A stretch of 64,000 nucleotides of DNA from DASQHL01 sp963843685 (GTDB lineage: Bacteria > Chloroflexota > Dehalococcoidia > DSTF01 > JACRBR01), in the NCBI GenBank assembly GCA_963843685.1, contig CAWJLO010000006.1, positions 172,738-236,737 of the forward strand, read 5' to 3'. Shown here one piece after another: positions 18,231-26,524 of this stretch. The translations under genes were made by a program, and so were the position numbers. Under the pieces are notes generated by a model. It worked only from the letters and a program-made list of their open reading frames with translations, was not told the origin of the DNA and searched no databases. Each line of letters opens with the position of its first letter. Position 1 is the first letter of the stretch.

Positions 18231-18622
18231 CTGGACCACCTTCCTTGCGCTCAGGGCTGGTGCGAATTCGCTGCGGGCCTTGGCCTGGCGGCGCTGGACG
18301 CGGCCGGGGCGTCGGTCTTTGCGGCATGCGCGCCCAAGCAAGTCGCCTTCGCCGCGGGTCTCGATGTGATCGTTGTCGCCGCATTTCGAGCCGCGTCCAC
18401 TGCTTTGGCGTCACATGGTCATGTCAACGTGGTCACAGACGCGCATCACGATGTTGTGCTGCCTGCGGCGCGACAGGTTTCGAACCTGTGAGGGCGCTTC
18501 TGCGAGGATTCGCTCAGCTCAAGCAGCGGACCACGTTTGATATGTTGGTAGAGGCTCAGCGACGAACGAGTACGCCTCATCGTGCGCGGTTGGCGCGTTC
18601 GCGGACTGAAAGCGTCAGGTCG
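18231..18622. other. divergent intergenic region (392 bp)
   Basis: It separates the minus-strand small-protein operon from a plus-strand small gene. No coding frame with support was found. It probably contains promoters for both, but no clear -35/-10 pair is visible. Confidence 0.35.
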
Positions 18623-18850
18623 ATGAACGGACGAGCGTTTGCGACAGAACGGGAACAGCGACTGCTGCGTGAGATCGCGGGCATCTCGGATCGCGTGCAC
18701 GAACTGCGTCGGGAGGGGGCCGTGGGCCAGGGCGTCCAGATCAAAGCGCTGGAACTCGAGTCACGTGCGAAGTGGACAGAAGTGCGACGGCTGCGCGCCT
18801 CGGTGAACGAGGGACCACCTCCGCCGGGCGACGGGATGCTGTACCGGTGA
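18623..18850 (+). CDS. small helical protein (DUF2630-like)
   Basis: A 75-residue frame from ATG 18623, mostly charged helix (EREQRLLREIAGISDRVHELRRE and on, then LELESRAKWTEVRRLRASV). The spacing of two helices and a basic turn recalls DUF2630-type small proteins, but the resemblance is weak. The ribosome-binding site is poor. Possibly real. Confidence 0.4.
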   Translation: MNGRAFATEREQRLLREIAGISDRVHELRREGAVGQGVQIKALELESRAKWTEVRRLRASVNEGPPPPGDGMLYR

Positions 18851-19098
18851 TACGACCCGGGTTGAAGTGTACCGAGCCGCCGGCACGCGAGGCGCAGCAA
18901 TAGGCGCGCGATGCGCTAGAGGCATCGGTCCATCATCGTCCGTCATAGATGCAAGCTGAGTTGCGCGGCCGGCGACTGCAGTCCGCGTCACAGCAGGCCG
19001 GGTAGTTCTGCGGCCGTGGACCAGGCAGCCCCCGACAGCGGCGTCGCCGAACAAGAGCGGGCGCCACGCCCGAGACCCCTGTTCGCGACGTTGTCCAG

Positions 19099-19587
19099 CT
19101 ACCGGTTCTTGATGTTGGTCGATCCGTCTTCGCGGAGTCCCCGGGAGGATGCGGGCGGGAGCGTGGCGATGACGATCCAGTACTCCCCCAGTACGTCGAG
19201 TGCGTGCAGGAACTTCTGGAACTCCACAGGCTTCTGAATGTACGTGTTCGATCCAAGCTTGTAGCTGTTCAGCACATCTTCATCGCGGTCCGACGACGTC
19301 AGCATGATCACGGGCATGAACGACGTTTCGGTTCTCGCTCGGATGTGAGAGAGCACCTCCATTCCATTCGCCTTGGGCAGATTGACGTCCAGGAGAACGA
19401 GATCCGGCCGTGGCGTTTTTGGCCCAAACTCGCCAGCGCGAAAGATGAAGTCCATCGCCTCCTGGCCGTCCCGTGCGACGTGCAGGTCGTTCGCTACGTG
19501 GCTTCGGACGAGCGCCCGACGGGTGATCAGCACGTCGTCCGGATTATCTTCAACGAGCAAGATCTGAACGGGTTTGAATTTCTTCAA
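19099..19587 (-). CDS. Rcp1-type response regulator
   Basis: A 162-residue single receiver from a TTG at 19587, with GAGGAG six nt upstream. It has an acidic cluster VEDNPDD, phosphoacceptor Asp67 in LVLLDVNLPKANG, the Thr/Ser at MLTSSD and Lys in YIQKPVEFQKF. The family (Rcp1/phytochrome-partner regulators) receives phosphate from cytosolic phytochrome-like kinases. It lies 38 nt downstream of such a kinase on the same strand, so the two form a kinase-regulator pair. The last ~20 residues are a nonconserved tail. Confidence 0.92.
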   Translation of the reverse strand: MKKFKPVQILLVEDNPDDVLITRRALVRSHVANDLHVARDGQEAMDFIFRAGEFGPKTPRPDLVLLDVNLPKANGMEVLSHIRARTETSFMPVIMLTSSDRDEDVLNSYKLGSNTYIQKPVEFQKFLHALDVLGEYWIVIATLPPASSRGLREDGSTNIKNR

Positions 19588-19625
19588 CGCGGTCTCCTCA
19601 CTTTCTCGTACCTGCGCGTTGCGCT

Positions 19626-20807
19626 CTAGCCCGCGCTCAATGCGTCTCGGACCACCGTGGGTTCGTGCTCCCACCGGCAGACCGGCAACGTGAACATGAA
19701 CGTGCTACCCTCGCCGACAGTGGACTCGACCCAAACCGTGCCGCCCAGCGCCTCCACGGCGCGCCGGACGATTGCGAGGCCAGCACCAGTGCCTTCGTAA
19801 TCTTCGCGCCGATGCAGCCGCTGAAAGAGCCCAAAGATCTTCTCCTGGTACGCGGATTCGATGCCAATACCGTTGTCACGGACGAAGAACGTTGTGATAC
19901 CGGCATCGTTCACGAAGGCACCGATCTCGACGCGTGGAGCAATGCCGTGGTTGAACTTGATGGCATTCGCAACGAGGTTCCCGAAGATTTGCTCGAGGCG
20001 GCGTGGGTCCGCCACCGCCGCCGGTAGGTGCTGCGCGACGTCGACCGTCGCGGCGCGCTCGCCGATCATGACGCGCAAGCCCTCGACCACATCCGCGACA
20101 ACGTGGTCGACATCGATGAGCACCGGCGCGTCGGTCTGGCGACCGACAAGGGAGAGCGTCAGCAGGTCGTCGATGAGATGCTTCATCCGGGAGCTCGCCT
20201 GCGCCAGCTTCGTAAGGTAGCTCTTCCCCTCGTCATCCAGCTTGTCGCCGTAGTCCTCCAGCAGGAATTGGCTGAAGCCCTCCAGCGTCCGCAGTGGCTC
20301 CTTGAGGTCATGTGAGACGCTGTACGTGAACGTCTCCAGATCCAGATTGCTGCGACGTAGCTCGTTCGAGGCCTCCCGTAACACCTGCTCTGCGCGCTTG
20401 TGTTCGCTGATGTCGCGGACGATGCAAGCGAGATGACGTCGGTGACCCATCGTGAACGCACTTACGGCCAACTCGATCGGAAAGGTGGAGCCGTCCTGCC
20501 GTCTGCCGATTGCCTCGCGGAAAGTAGCGATGATGGCGGGTTCGTCGCCCTCTCGATAGTGGGCGAGGTCGCGTTCGGCCTGCTCGCTGAACGGAGAAGG
20601 CATCAATGTAGAGACGCTCTGCCCAACGACCTTCGTTGCTGCGTAACCAAAGAGTCGGGTGGCCGCGGGATTCAACGACTCGATGGTACCCAGAGCGTCA
20701 AAGGTGACAATTGCATCTGCGGCTGTCTCAACGATCGCCCGCGCGCGAGTTTCGCTCTTGCGTAGCGCCTCTTCCGTCCGCCCCGCTTCAGGTCGATTCC
20801 GAGCCAA
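19626..20807 (-). CDS. PAS-domain sensor histidine kinase (phytochrome-kinase-like)
   Basis: A 393-residue kinase from a TTG at 20807, with AAGGGGTGAG upstream. One PAS domain occupies about residues 22-140 (DAIVTFDALGTIESLNPAATRLFGY). HisKA has the phosphoacceptor His166 in YSVSHDLKEPLRTLEGF. HATPase_c has N-box ANAIKFN, G1 DNGIGIE and G2 GTGAGLAIV. No transmembrane segment is present, so it is cytosolic. It is followed by its probable cognate Rcp1-type regulator. The start is overlapped by a 36-codon upstream ORF. Confidence 0.92.
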   Translation of the reverse strand: MARNRPEAGRTEEALRKSETRARAIVETAADAIVTFDALGTIESLNPAATRLFGYAATKVVGQSVSTLMPSPFSEQAERDLAHYREGDEPAIIATFREAIGRRQDGSTFPIELAVSAFTMGHRRHLACIVRDISEHKRAEQVLREASNELRRSNLDLETFTYSVSHDLKEPLRTLEGFSQFLLEDYGDKLDDEGKSYLTKLAQASSRMKHLIDDLLTLSLVGRQTDAPVLIDVDHVVADVVEGLRVMIGERAATVDVAQHLPAAVADPRRLEQIFGNLVANAIKFNHGIAPRVEIGAFVNDAGITTFFVRDNGIGIESAYQEKIFGLFQRLHRREDYEGTGAGLAIVRRAVEALGGTVWVESTVGEGSTFMFTLPVCRWEHEPTVVRDALSAG

Positions 20808-20898
20808 TGGAACTCACCCCTTGTCCGCTACGAATATGTGATAGCCGGCAGCGTTTTCCACTCGACCGCGATCGCCAACTCGTCTCGCTGATGTTCAT
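20788..20898 (-). CDS. 36-codon upstream ORF overlapping kinase start
   Basis: ATG at 20898; the product begins MNISETSWRSRSSGKRC and ends with TGA at 20790-20788, 20 nt past the TTG start of the kinase. AGGCGAGG lies a few nt upstream. The ATG sits within an 11-bp palindrome. The layout resembles the leader ORFs at 11556 and 26432, but there is no clear sequence homology, so coding is uncertain. Confidence 0.3.
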   Translation of the reverse strand: MNISETSWRSRSSGKRCRLSHIRSGQGVSSIGSEST

Positions 20899-20922
20899 CG
20901 CCGCCTCGCCTGCGGCGATGAA
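20894..20922. promoter_or_regulatory. 11-bp inverted repeat at the upstream ORF start
   Basis: TTCATCGCCGC (20894-20904) and GCGGCGATGAA (20912-20922) are perfectly complementary with a 7-nt loop. On the minus strand the 3' arm contains the ATG of the upstream ORF and the loop contains its possible Shine-Dalgarno. It could be an mRNA hairpin or a DNA operator. Confidence 0.45.
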
Positions 20923-21325
20923 CTCGCGTTTGGGCGATGCAGTCCGGACGGCACGTCCGGCCTGATGGCACCGTTGTTGGACGAGAAGCAAGTCGAATGA
21001 CGCTGGCCACGCACGACAATGGATGGAGGCACGTTCGAGCGCTCTTTCCCTTGAGCATCCCGCTCACTGAATCATCGCCAAACGCATCGCGAGGTCGGGC
21101 CACCTCAGCGCTACGAAGCCGTTCCAGTTACGTCACAGTCGCCTCTCCCCCGAATCGCAGGAGGCTCGCGCCTATCGAGTTGGCATAATCTCGAAGATAG
21201 TGCTCGCCACGTCACAATGATGTCTCAGTTCGAGAGATGAGGCCTTCCTTGTGCCTTCGCTACATCGCAGGCGTTGTATAGTAAAGGTGTGAGCGAGCAG
21301 AGCTCGCGATCGGAGGGCACCCGCC
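20923..21325. other. divergent intergenic region
   Basis: 403 bp between divergent signalling genes with no gene. A TATAGT word at about 21278 is a possible -10 for the response regulator at 21326, without a good -35 at standard spacing. Confidence 0.35.
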
Positions 21326-22117
21326 ATGAACGCGACGAACAACGTGTCTCGCGTCCGGACCCTACCCGCGGATCCAGACACGGTCTTGATGGTCGATGAT
21401 GACCCGAGCGTCCTCGCCATGATGGGCGAGATGCTACAGCTGGCGGGATACAGAGTTACGACCTGTCTCAACGGGCGGGAAGCGCTTCAATGCTTTGAGG
21501 ACCTTCAGCCGAACATCGTGATCCTGGATATGCGGATGCCAGAGCTGGACGGCCTCGGCGCGTGCCGGGTCATCCGCGCCAAGTCGGACGTCCCCATCTT
21601 GATGCTCACGGCAATCGACGATCAGTGGGATGCTGCGCACGCACTCGAGTCCGGGGCCGACGACTACATTCGCAAGCCGATCGGCGCAGGCGAGTTCGTC
21701 GCCCGCGTCCGCGCGGCGATACGCCGCAGCGCTCCGCCGGTCGCTGAACTCCCCGGCCCGATCACGATCGGCCACATCGTCATCGATCCCTCGGAGCACG
21801 AGGTGCGCGTCGAAGGCAAGTCCGTTGAGCTGTCTCCGATCGAGCTGAGGCTATTGATCCTGATGGCGACCAGCCAGAATCACGTCCTCACCCATGAGGA
21901 CATCCTTACCGCCGTCTGGGGCGTCGCCTACTCCAGCTCGCGTCACGTTCTGCGCGTGACCATGAGCCGCTTGCGCCGCAAGCTGGGGCTGACGGACGGG
22001 GGCACGGTCGGTATCGCTACTGTGGAAGGCGTGGGGTATCGGCTCGTCGTCCGAGAGGCGGCAGCTCAAGTGCCGAGCGAAGAACATCACGAAGTTCTGT
22101 CGCGGTCGCTGGCTTGA
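21326..22117 (+). CDS. OmpR/PhoB-family response regulator
   Basis: A 263-residue protein. The receiver (about 20-135) has MVDDDPS, phosphoacceptor Asp68 in IVILDMRMPELDG and Lys in YIRKPIGAGEF. The winged helix (about 150-240) has IELRLLILMATSQNHVLTHEDIL, VTMSRLRRKLG and TVEGVGYRL. The ATG at 21326 follows GGAGGG at 21313-21318. The 3' end overlaps the convergent receiver gene by 101 bp; the extra C-terminal 20 residues beyond GYRLVV come from that overlap. Confidence 0.92.
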   Translation: MNATNNVSRVRTLPADPDTVLMVDDDPSVLAMMGEMLQLAGYRVTTCLNGREALQCFEDLQPNIVILDMRMPELDGLGACRVIRAKSDVPILMLTAIDDQWDAAHALESGADDYIRKPIGAGEFVARVRAAIRRSAPPVAELPGPITIGHIVIDPSEHEVRVEGKSVELSPIELRLLILMATSQNHVLTHEDILTAVWGVAYSSSRHVLRVTMSRLRRKLGLTDGGTVGIATVEGVGYRLVVREAAAQVPSEEHHEVLSRSLA

Positions 22118-22427
22118 TGATGACCGCGGCGACGCCGGCTGCGCTCGCGCGCTCCGCACCGTCCTCGGTGAGCTGCGCGGAAAAGATCACGACCTTACAG
22201 TCATTGAGCTGACCTTCCAGCGCGGCCAGCAGATCCCAGCCCGATAGGTCCGGCAACGCCAGGTCCAGCACCATGAGGTCGAACGGGGGCTGCGTTAATA
22301 CGCACTCGCGCGCAAACGCGGCCGTCGCGGCCAGCACCGCGGTTCCGCCCTCGAATTCGATGACCGTACGGAGGAAGTCCGCCACCGATGGCTCGTCATC
22401 AACGACGAGTACGCGTTTTCCTATCAT
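22017..22427 (-). CDS. single-domain response regulator
   Basis: A 136-residue receiver starting MIGKRVLVVDDEPSVADFL, with Asp55 in LMVLDLALPDLSG and Lys in AVIIKPATATEL. Its ATG overlaps the TGA of the kinase gene upstream (ATGA), so the two are translationally coupled and probably a cognate pair. Its 3' end overlaps the plus-strand OmpR regulator by 101 bp. Confidence 0.88.
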   Translation of the reverse strand: MIGKRVLVVDDEPSVADFLRTVIEFEGGTAVLAATAAFARECVLTQPPFDLMVLDLALPDLSGWDLLAALEGQLNDCKVVIFSAQLTEDGAERASAAGVAAVIIKPATATELRDVLRSALELPPLGRRADTPRLPQ

Positions 22428-24418
22428 GCGCTCGCTGCTTCCGTACCGGATACCGGTAGTTTCGGCAGCAAGAGGTACACCTGAAACACTCCTCGTCTGA
22501 TGCGCGCCCAAATTCGCCCGTGGTGGGCCTCGACGATGCCCTTCGAGATCGCGAGGCCTAGTCCGGCACCTGCCACGTTGAGCTTCATCCCGTGATCGGT
22601 TCGGAAGAACCGCTCAAAGACGCGCTCCACGTCGCTTTGGCGCACTCCTCCGGTCCCGCCGTTCTCGACAACGACGAGGACCATGTTCTGCTTGGCGACG
22701 CCCACTTCGACCCGGATCCGACCATCGGGTTTCCCGTATTTGATGGCGTTGTCCAACAGGTTGTAGAAGACCTGGATGATTCGCGCTCGGTCCACATGTA
22801 TTTCGAGCGGCTCTTCCGGGACGCGAACCTCGATATGTCGGTGGGCGATCGCCTCGACTCCGTGGACCGCATCGCGCACGATCGCTTCGACTGGATGCGG
22901 GCGGCACTCCAGGCGCATCATGCCCGCGTCGAGCCGCCCCATGGTGAGCAGGTCGGCGACGAGACGTTCGAGCTGCTGCGCGGCTGCATCGGCCGATTCA
23001 AGGCTCTTCCTCCGCTGCTCTTCGGTCATTCGTTCGCCGTACTCGAGTATCGTTGTCACGTGACCGCGGATTACGGCAAGAGGCGTGCGCAACTCGTGCG
23101 AGACCACGTTGAGGAGGTTGGTCTTAGCCTTCTCGCTCTCTTCAGCGAAGAGGCTCCGGATCTCGGCTTGCTCCGCGCGCCTGCGCATGGTGGTCTCGAT
23201 GTGCAAGACAACGGCGCCGCCCTTGTCGGTGCGCAGCGGCTCCACATGCATCGCGAACCAGTGCGCTGCTTCCGATGCGCCAAATTGGTAGTCGAGATCT
23301 GCTCGGCGGCGCTTGCCGCGAAGGACACCCTGTATCGCCCGCTTAGCCTCCTCCGCGACGCCGTCCCCGGAGAACCCTCCGACGCCGGCGCGGACAGCAA
23401 CGTAGTCGGTGCCCACCAGACACGGTGTCTCGGTTGACGGACGAAGATTACGCTCGAAGTCCCGCCAGGCGTCGTTGACCTCGATGATGATGCCGTTGCG
23501 GTCGAGCACGCCAATGCGCGCCGAAAGCGATGAGAGTACGGCGCGACTGAGCTCTTCGACCTGGTGCAGCTCGTCCTCCGCGCGCTTCAGCCGCGACATG
23601 TCCTGCATCGCCCCGAACATTCGCACCGGGCGGCCATTGTCTGCGCGGACGAGATGCCCACGGCAGATCACCGGATTGAACTCCCCGCTCGCGGTCTGGA
23701 ATCGAAATTCGCGCAGCCAGACGTGATCCCGCCCCTTAAACAGGGAGCGCCAGCTCGCTTCCACGTGTCGGCGGTCTTCCGGATGGATGGTCGCGAGCCA
23801 CGACTCGCGGCGATTGGCTGCGTCGCCCCGGTGGCCAAATTGCGCCTGAAGCCCTTCACTCCACCAGATGAAGTCCGCTCCGAGATCCCAGTCCCAGATC
23901 GCATCGTTCGATGCCTGCGCGATCAGTTCCCTCACCGATTCCGCCTCGGAGGCCGCCTGTTCGGCCAGGTTCTTCTCTGTCATGTCTGCGAGACGGAGGA
24001 GCGTGCCGCGCGGTTCATCCTCGCCATCGACGTGCAGGGGCTGAGTGATGACGCCGAGCCGCGTGGCGGTTCCGTCATCGCGCGGCAGTTCAAACACCGG
24101 GTGCTGGGAATCAAGCGTGGCTGCCGGCAGCTCTCTCATCGTGCCGAACAGGGACGTTGCTGGCGCACCAACGAGGCCCGCCGCCTTCCGACCTATGATC
24201 TGCTCCGCACTAGCGTTGCACGCCGCGACTACGCCTTGCTGGTCGAGTACGACAACTCCATCAGGCACCGCGTTGATCAGCGCGCTGATGATGTCCTCGA
24301 CCCTGGCGTCACTCCAAAGTTCCTTGACCAGCAGCTTCCTCCAAGTCGCGGAACGCCAGGCCCGAACACCATCCAATCTGCCAGAGGTGTCACTGTCCTG
24401 CGTGTCCCCAGTGTACAC
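22424..24418 (-). CDS. multi-PAS sensor histidine kinase
   Basis: A 664-residue cytosolic kinase from a GTG at 24418. Three PAS-type segments (about 45-155, 165-280, 290-415) are followed by HisKA with His441 in NVVSHELRTPLAVI. HATPase_c contains NLLDNAIKYG and GAGLGLAISKGIV. The second PAS, with IWWSEGLQAQFGH, looks like the PAS_3 type. The exact start is uncertain; GTG codons further in are possible. It lies 48 nt downstream of a receiver gene and overlaps the next receiver by 4 nt, so it is flanked by two regulators in one operon. Confidence 0.9.
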   Translation of the reverse strand: MYTGDTQDSDTSGRLDGVRAWRSATWRKLLVKELWSDARVEDIISALINAVPDGVVVLDQQGVVAACNASAEQIIGRKAAGLVGAPATSLFGTMRELPAATLDSQHPVFELPRDDGTATRLGVITQPLHVDGEDEPRGTLLRLADMTEKNLAEQAASEAESVRELIAQASNDAIWDWDLGADFIWWSEGLQAQFGHRGDAANRRESWLATIHPEDRRHVEASWRSLFKGRDHVWLREFRFQTASGEFNPVICRGHLVRADNGRPVRMFGAMQDMSRLKRAEDELHQVEELSRAVLSSLSARIGVLDRNGIIIEVNDAWRDFERNLRPSTETPCLVGTDYVAVRAGVGGFSGDGVAEEAKRAIQGVLRGKRRRADLDYQFGASEAAHWFAMHVEPLRTDKGGAVVLHIETTMRRRAEQAEIRSLFAEESEKAKTNLLNVVSHELRTPLAVIRGHVTTILEYGERMTEEQRRKSLESADAAAQQLERLVADLLTMGRLDAGMMRLECRPHPVEAIVRDAVHGVEAIAHRHIEVRVPEEPLEIHVDRARIIQVFYNLLDNAIKYGKPDGRIRVEVGVAKQNMVLVVVENGGTGGVRQSDVERVFERFFRTDHGMKLNVAGAGLGLAISKGIVEAHHGRIWARIRRGVFQVYLLLPKLPVSGTEAASA

Positions 24419-24466
24419 AAGGGGTGCGCTGCTGTCCCTCTGACGGTCTCGGTCTGCGAACGCCCC

Positions 24467-25330
24467 CTATGCGGCCTGGGCAAGCGACATCGCCGAGATC
24501 GAGAGCAGATACTGGTACTCCTCGATGACGCGCAGGAGCACTCGGACAAAACTGGCGGTCGGGTTGACCGCCAACACCTTGCCACTCACGCTCTCGCGCT
24601 GGCGCACCGAGCGAATCGACGACCGGTACAGCGAGAGCATCGACTGCGCGCTCATACCGCGGGTCACGAACGCGGCGACCAGGCCCTCCTCTTCCTTCTG
24701 TGTTGACCCGTGGACGTCAGGCTCGCTCAACTCCAGGTAGCGGCACAGCATTTCGCGCACGTGCGCCAGGGCATCTTCATCTTCGTCGAAGCCACTGGCG
24801 GGTATCGTCCTGTAGCCATGGTCTTCGACCTCTCCAAGGATCAGCCAGTCGGCCTCGGCTTCGGCGCTGTCGAGCGGGTCGCCGCTCTGGTTCAGGTGTT
24901 GCGACATCCGGGACGTCCGTGCGGCGATCGTCGCGCGAAGCGCGTCCTGCAGGGAGCTCACCACACCGGAGGTGAGGAGCTGGTCCTTGCAAACGTAGTC
25001 GCTGGCGCCGAGCTTCATCGCGGTGACGGCCGTGTGTTCGTCGCCCAGGCCGGTCATGATGATGACCTTCGTCTGAGGGCTGACGTCCGCGATCCGCTCA
25101 AGGACCCGCAGACCATTCATGCCCGGGAGTCCGTAGTCGGCGAGCACGACGTCGCACGCGTCCGCGTCGACTCGAGCGACCGCCTCCTCTCCGGTGCTTA
25201 CCACCGACACATGCCTGATGCCGAAGTTCTGGAGGACCCGCACGATGACACGAGCGTCGTCAGGATTGTCCTCCACGACCAACACGGACGCATCTTTAGG
25301 GTTGAGCGACTCCCACTTTGGTGCGCGCAT
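24467..25330 (-). CDS. response regulator with unidentified C-terminal helical domain
   Basis: A 287-residue protein with a clear SD (GGAGAAGGAG) before ATG 25330. Residues 15-130 are a receiver with VVEDNPDDA and Asp65 in DVVLADYGLPGMNG. Residues about 150-287 are a mainly helical domain (HVREMLCRYLELSEPD, FVTRGMSAQSMLSLYRSSI, RVLLRVIEEYQYLLSISAM) not matched to a named family. It is vaguely like the helical sensor domains of RsbR/PucR-type proteins. The gene starts the operon with the multi-PAS kinase. A 7-bp hairpin CTCCGGG/CCCGGAG lies directly before its SD. Confidence 0.8.
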   Translation of the reverse strand: MRAPKWESLNPKDASVLVVEDNPDDARVIVRVLQNFGIRHVSVVSTGEEAVARVDADACDVVLADYGLPGMNGLRVLERIADVSPQTKVIIMTGLGDEHTAVTAMKLGASDYVCKDQLLTSGVVSSLQDALRATIAARTSRMSQHLNQSGDPLDSAEAEADWLILGEVEDHGYRTIPASGFDEDEDALAHVREMLCRYLELSEPDVHGSTQKEEEGLVAAFVTRGMSAQSMLSLYRSSIRSVRQRESVSGKVLAVNPTASFVRVLLRVIEEYQYLLSISAMSLAQAA

Positions 25331-25619
25331 AACTCGACTCCTTCTCCTCCGGGATCCCCGGAGATGGTGGTGTGACCCCGCGGTCCAGCTTCTTCGGCGC
25401 CGTCAATGAATGGATCGTCAACCGCGGCTGGGCGACACACGTACGCGCCTCTCAGCGCGATCACACTCACATACCAACGTCGATCCGGCGCCTCGGAGGC
25501 GAATTCAGACGGACTAGCTCCGGTAGATGCCGGACGATGATGGAATACGGCGGTGAGGATCGCCACGCGGGAGAGCGCTCCCAATGGAGACGCAGACGAA
25601 TGAGCCAAGGAGGATCACG

Positions 25620-26201
25620 ATGCCAGCCACGACGACAATGTCCCGACCGATCAGGTACGTGCCTGAGCCGCCCGGGACAACGCCGGCCCCCGCCACGAGG
25701 GTCGCACCTCTCTCGACTTCTTGGGGGGAGCCGTTTGGCGTGCTCCTGGTAGAGGACAACGACGACGAGGTCGTGATGGTACAGCACACCCTCAAACGCG
25801 CGGGATTGACGGACCGTCCGCACGTTGTGCGAGACGGGCGTGCGGCGCTCGAGGTGCTCCTGGGCCCGGATCACTTTCTCAGAGCGCCGTCGCCGCTCGC
25901 GGAGACGCCCGATGTAGTCTTGCTCGATCTCGGCCTGCCGCAGCTCTCTGGCCTCAGCGTGCTGCGCCGGGTCAAGGAGAACGCGCGCACCGCGGACATA
26001 CCCGTCATCGTGATTTCGGGCGCCGACGACGAGGAGACAGCGCGCGTGTGCATGAACCTCGGCGCCACCATGTACCTGGTCAAACCCATCTCGTTCTTGG
26101 AGGTGATGAACGTCATCGTCGCCGTGCAGCAGCACTGGCTCGCCGCGGAGAACTTCCGCAGGCTCGAACTGCGGTGGAGCGACAGCCGCATCGCATCCTG
26201 A
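25620..26201 (+). CDS. Rcp1-type response regulator
   Basis: A 193-residue protein with AAGGAGG before ATG 25620 (in-frame ATG 25584 rejected). A Pro/Thr-rich N-terminal 35 residues precede a receiver: LLVEDNDDEVVMV, Asp103 in VVLLDLGLPQLSG, and Lys in MYLVKPISFLEV. It lies upstream of a kinase of the phytochrome-kinase type on the same strand (26521), its likely partner. Confidence 0.9.
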   Translation: MPATTTMSRPIRYVPEPPGTTPAPATRVAPLSTSWGEPFGVLLVEDNDDEVVMVQHTLKRAGLTDRPHVVRDGRAALEVLLGPDHFLRAPSPLAETPDVVLLDLGLPQLSGLSVLRRVKENARTADIPVIVISGADDEETARVCMNLGATMYLVKPISFLEVMNVIVAVQQHWLAAENFRRLELRWSDSRIAS

Positions 26202-26417
26202 TGCGCCTCTGTAACGGCTCTGATAGCCCTCTGTGAGGGCGGAGCTGTGGAGGCGGGCGAGGACCGTCCGACGATGTTCATGTCGAGACCCTTCTGTGAA
26301 GGGGTAGGCACCCGGGGCGAACACCTCCCTCCCCATCACGTCCCGGGTATGCGCAGGGCCGATATGTCGCGGCGTCCAACGTCGCAGCGAACAGACATCG
26401 GCCCGGTCGCGGATAGA

Positions 26418-26477
26418 GGAGGCACGAGCAGATGAACCTTTCTCCCCCTTTCAAAGACCCATTTCGCTCGTGCCTCC
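26418..26477 (+). promoter_or_regulatory. SD-sequestering hairpin, copy 2 of a leader element
   Basis: GGAGGCACGAGC (26418-26429) is perfectly complementary to GCTCGTGCCTCC (26466-26477), a 12-bp stem. GGAGG is the SD of the short ORF at 26432, the ATG is at the loop base, and the 3' arm lies within the ORF. Compared with copy 1 at 11542, the outer pairs A-U and G-C become G-U pairs, so the stem is kept while bases change. The loop words AGATGA, CCTTTC and TTTCAAAG are conserved. Confidence 0.7.
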
Positions 26478-26524
26478 CGTCCGCGATTCAGACGCTCGTT
26501 CGAGAGGTGGCCCCGCTGTGGTGA
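26432..26524 (+). CDS. 30-codon leader ORF coupled to a histidine kinase
   Basis: ATG at 26432, nine nt after GGAGG. The product begins MNLSPPFKDPFRSCLPS and stops at TGA 26522-26524, overlapping the kinase GTG at 26521 as GTGA. Relative to the 11556 leader it has one extra in-frame codon in the LSP(P)FK segment; the difference is 3 nt, as expected if the peptide is translated. Probably a regulatory leader peptide. Confidence 0.6.
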   Translation: MNLSPPFKDPFRSCLPSAIQTLVREVAPLW

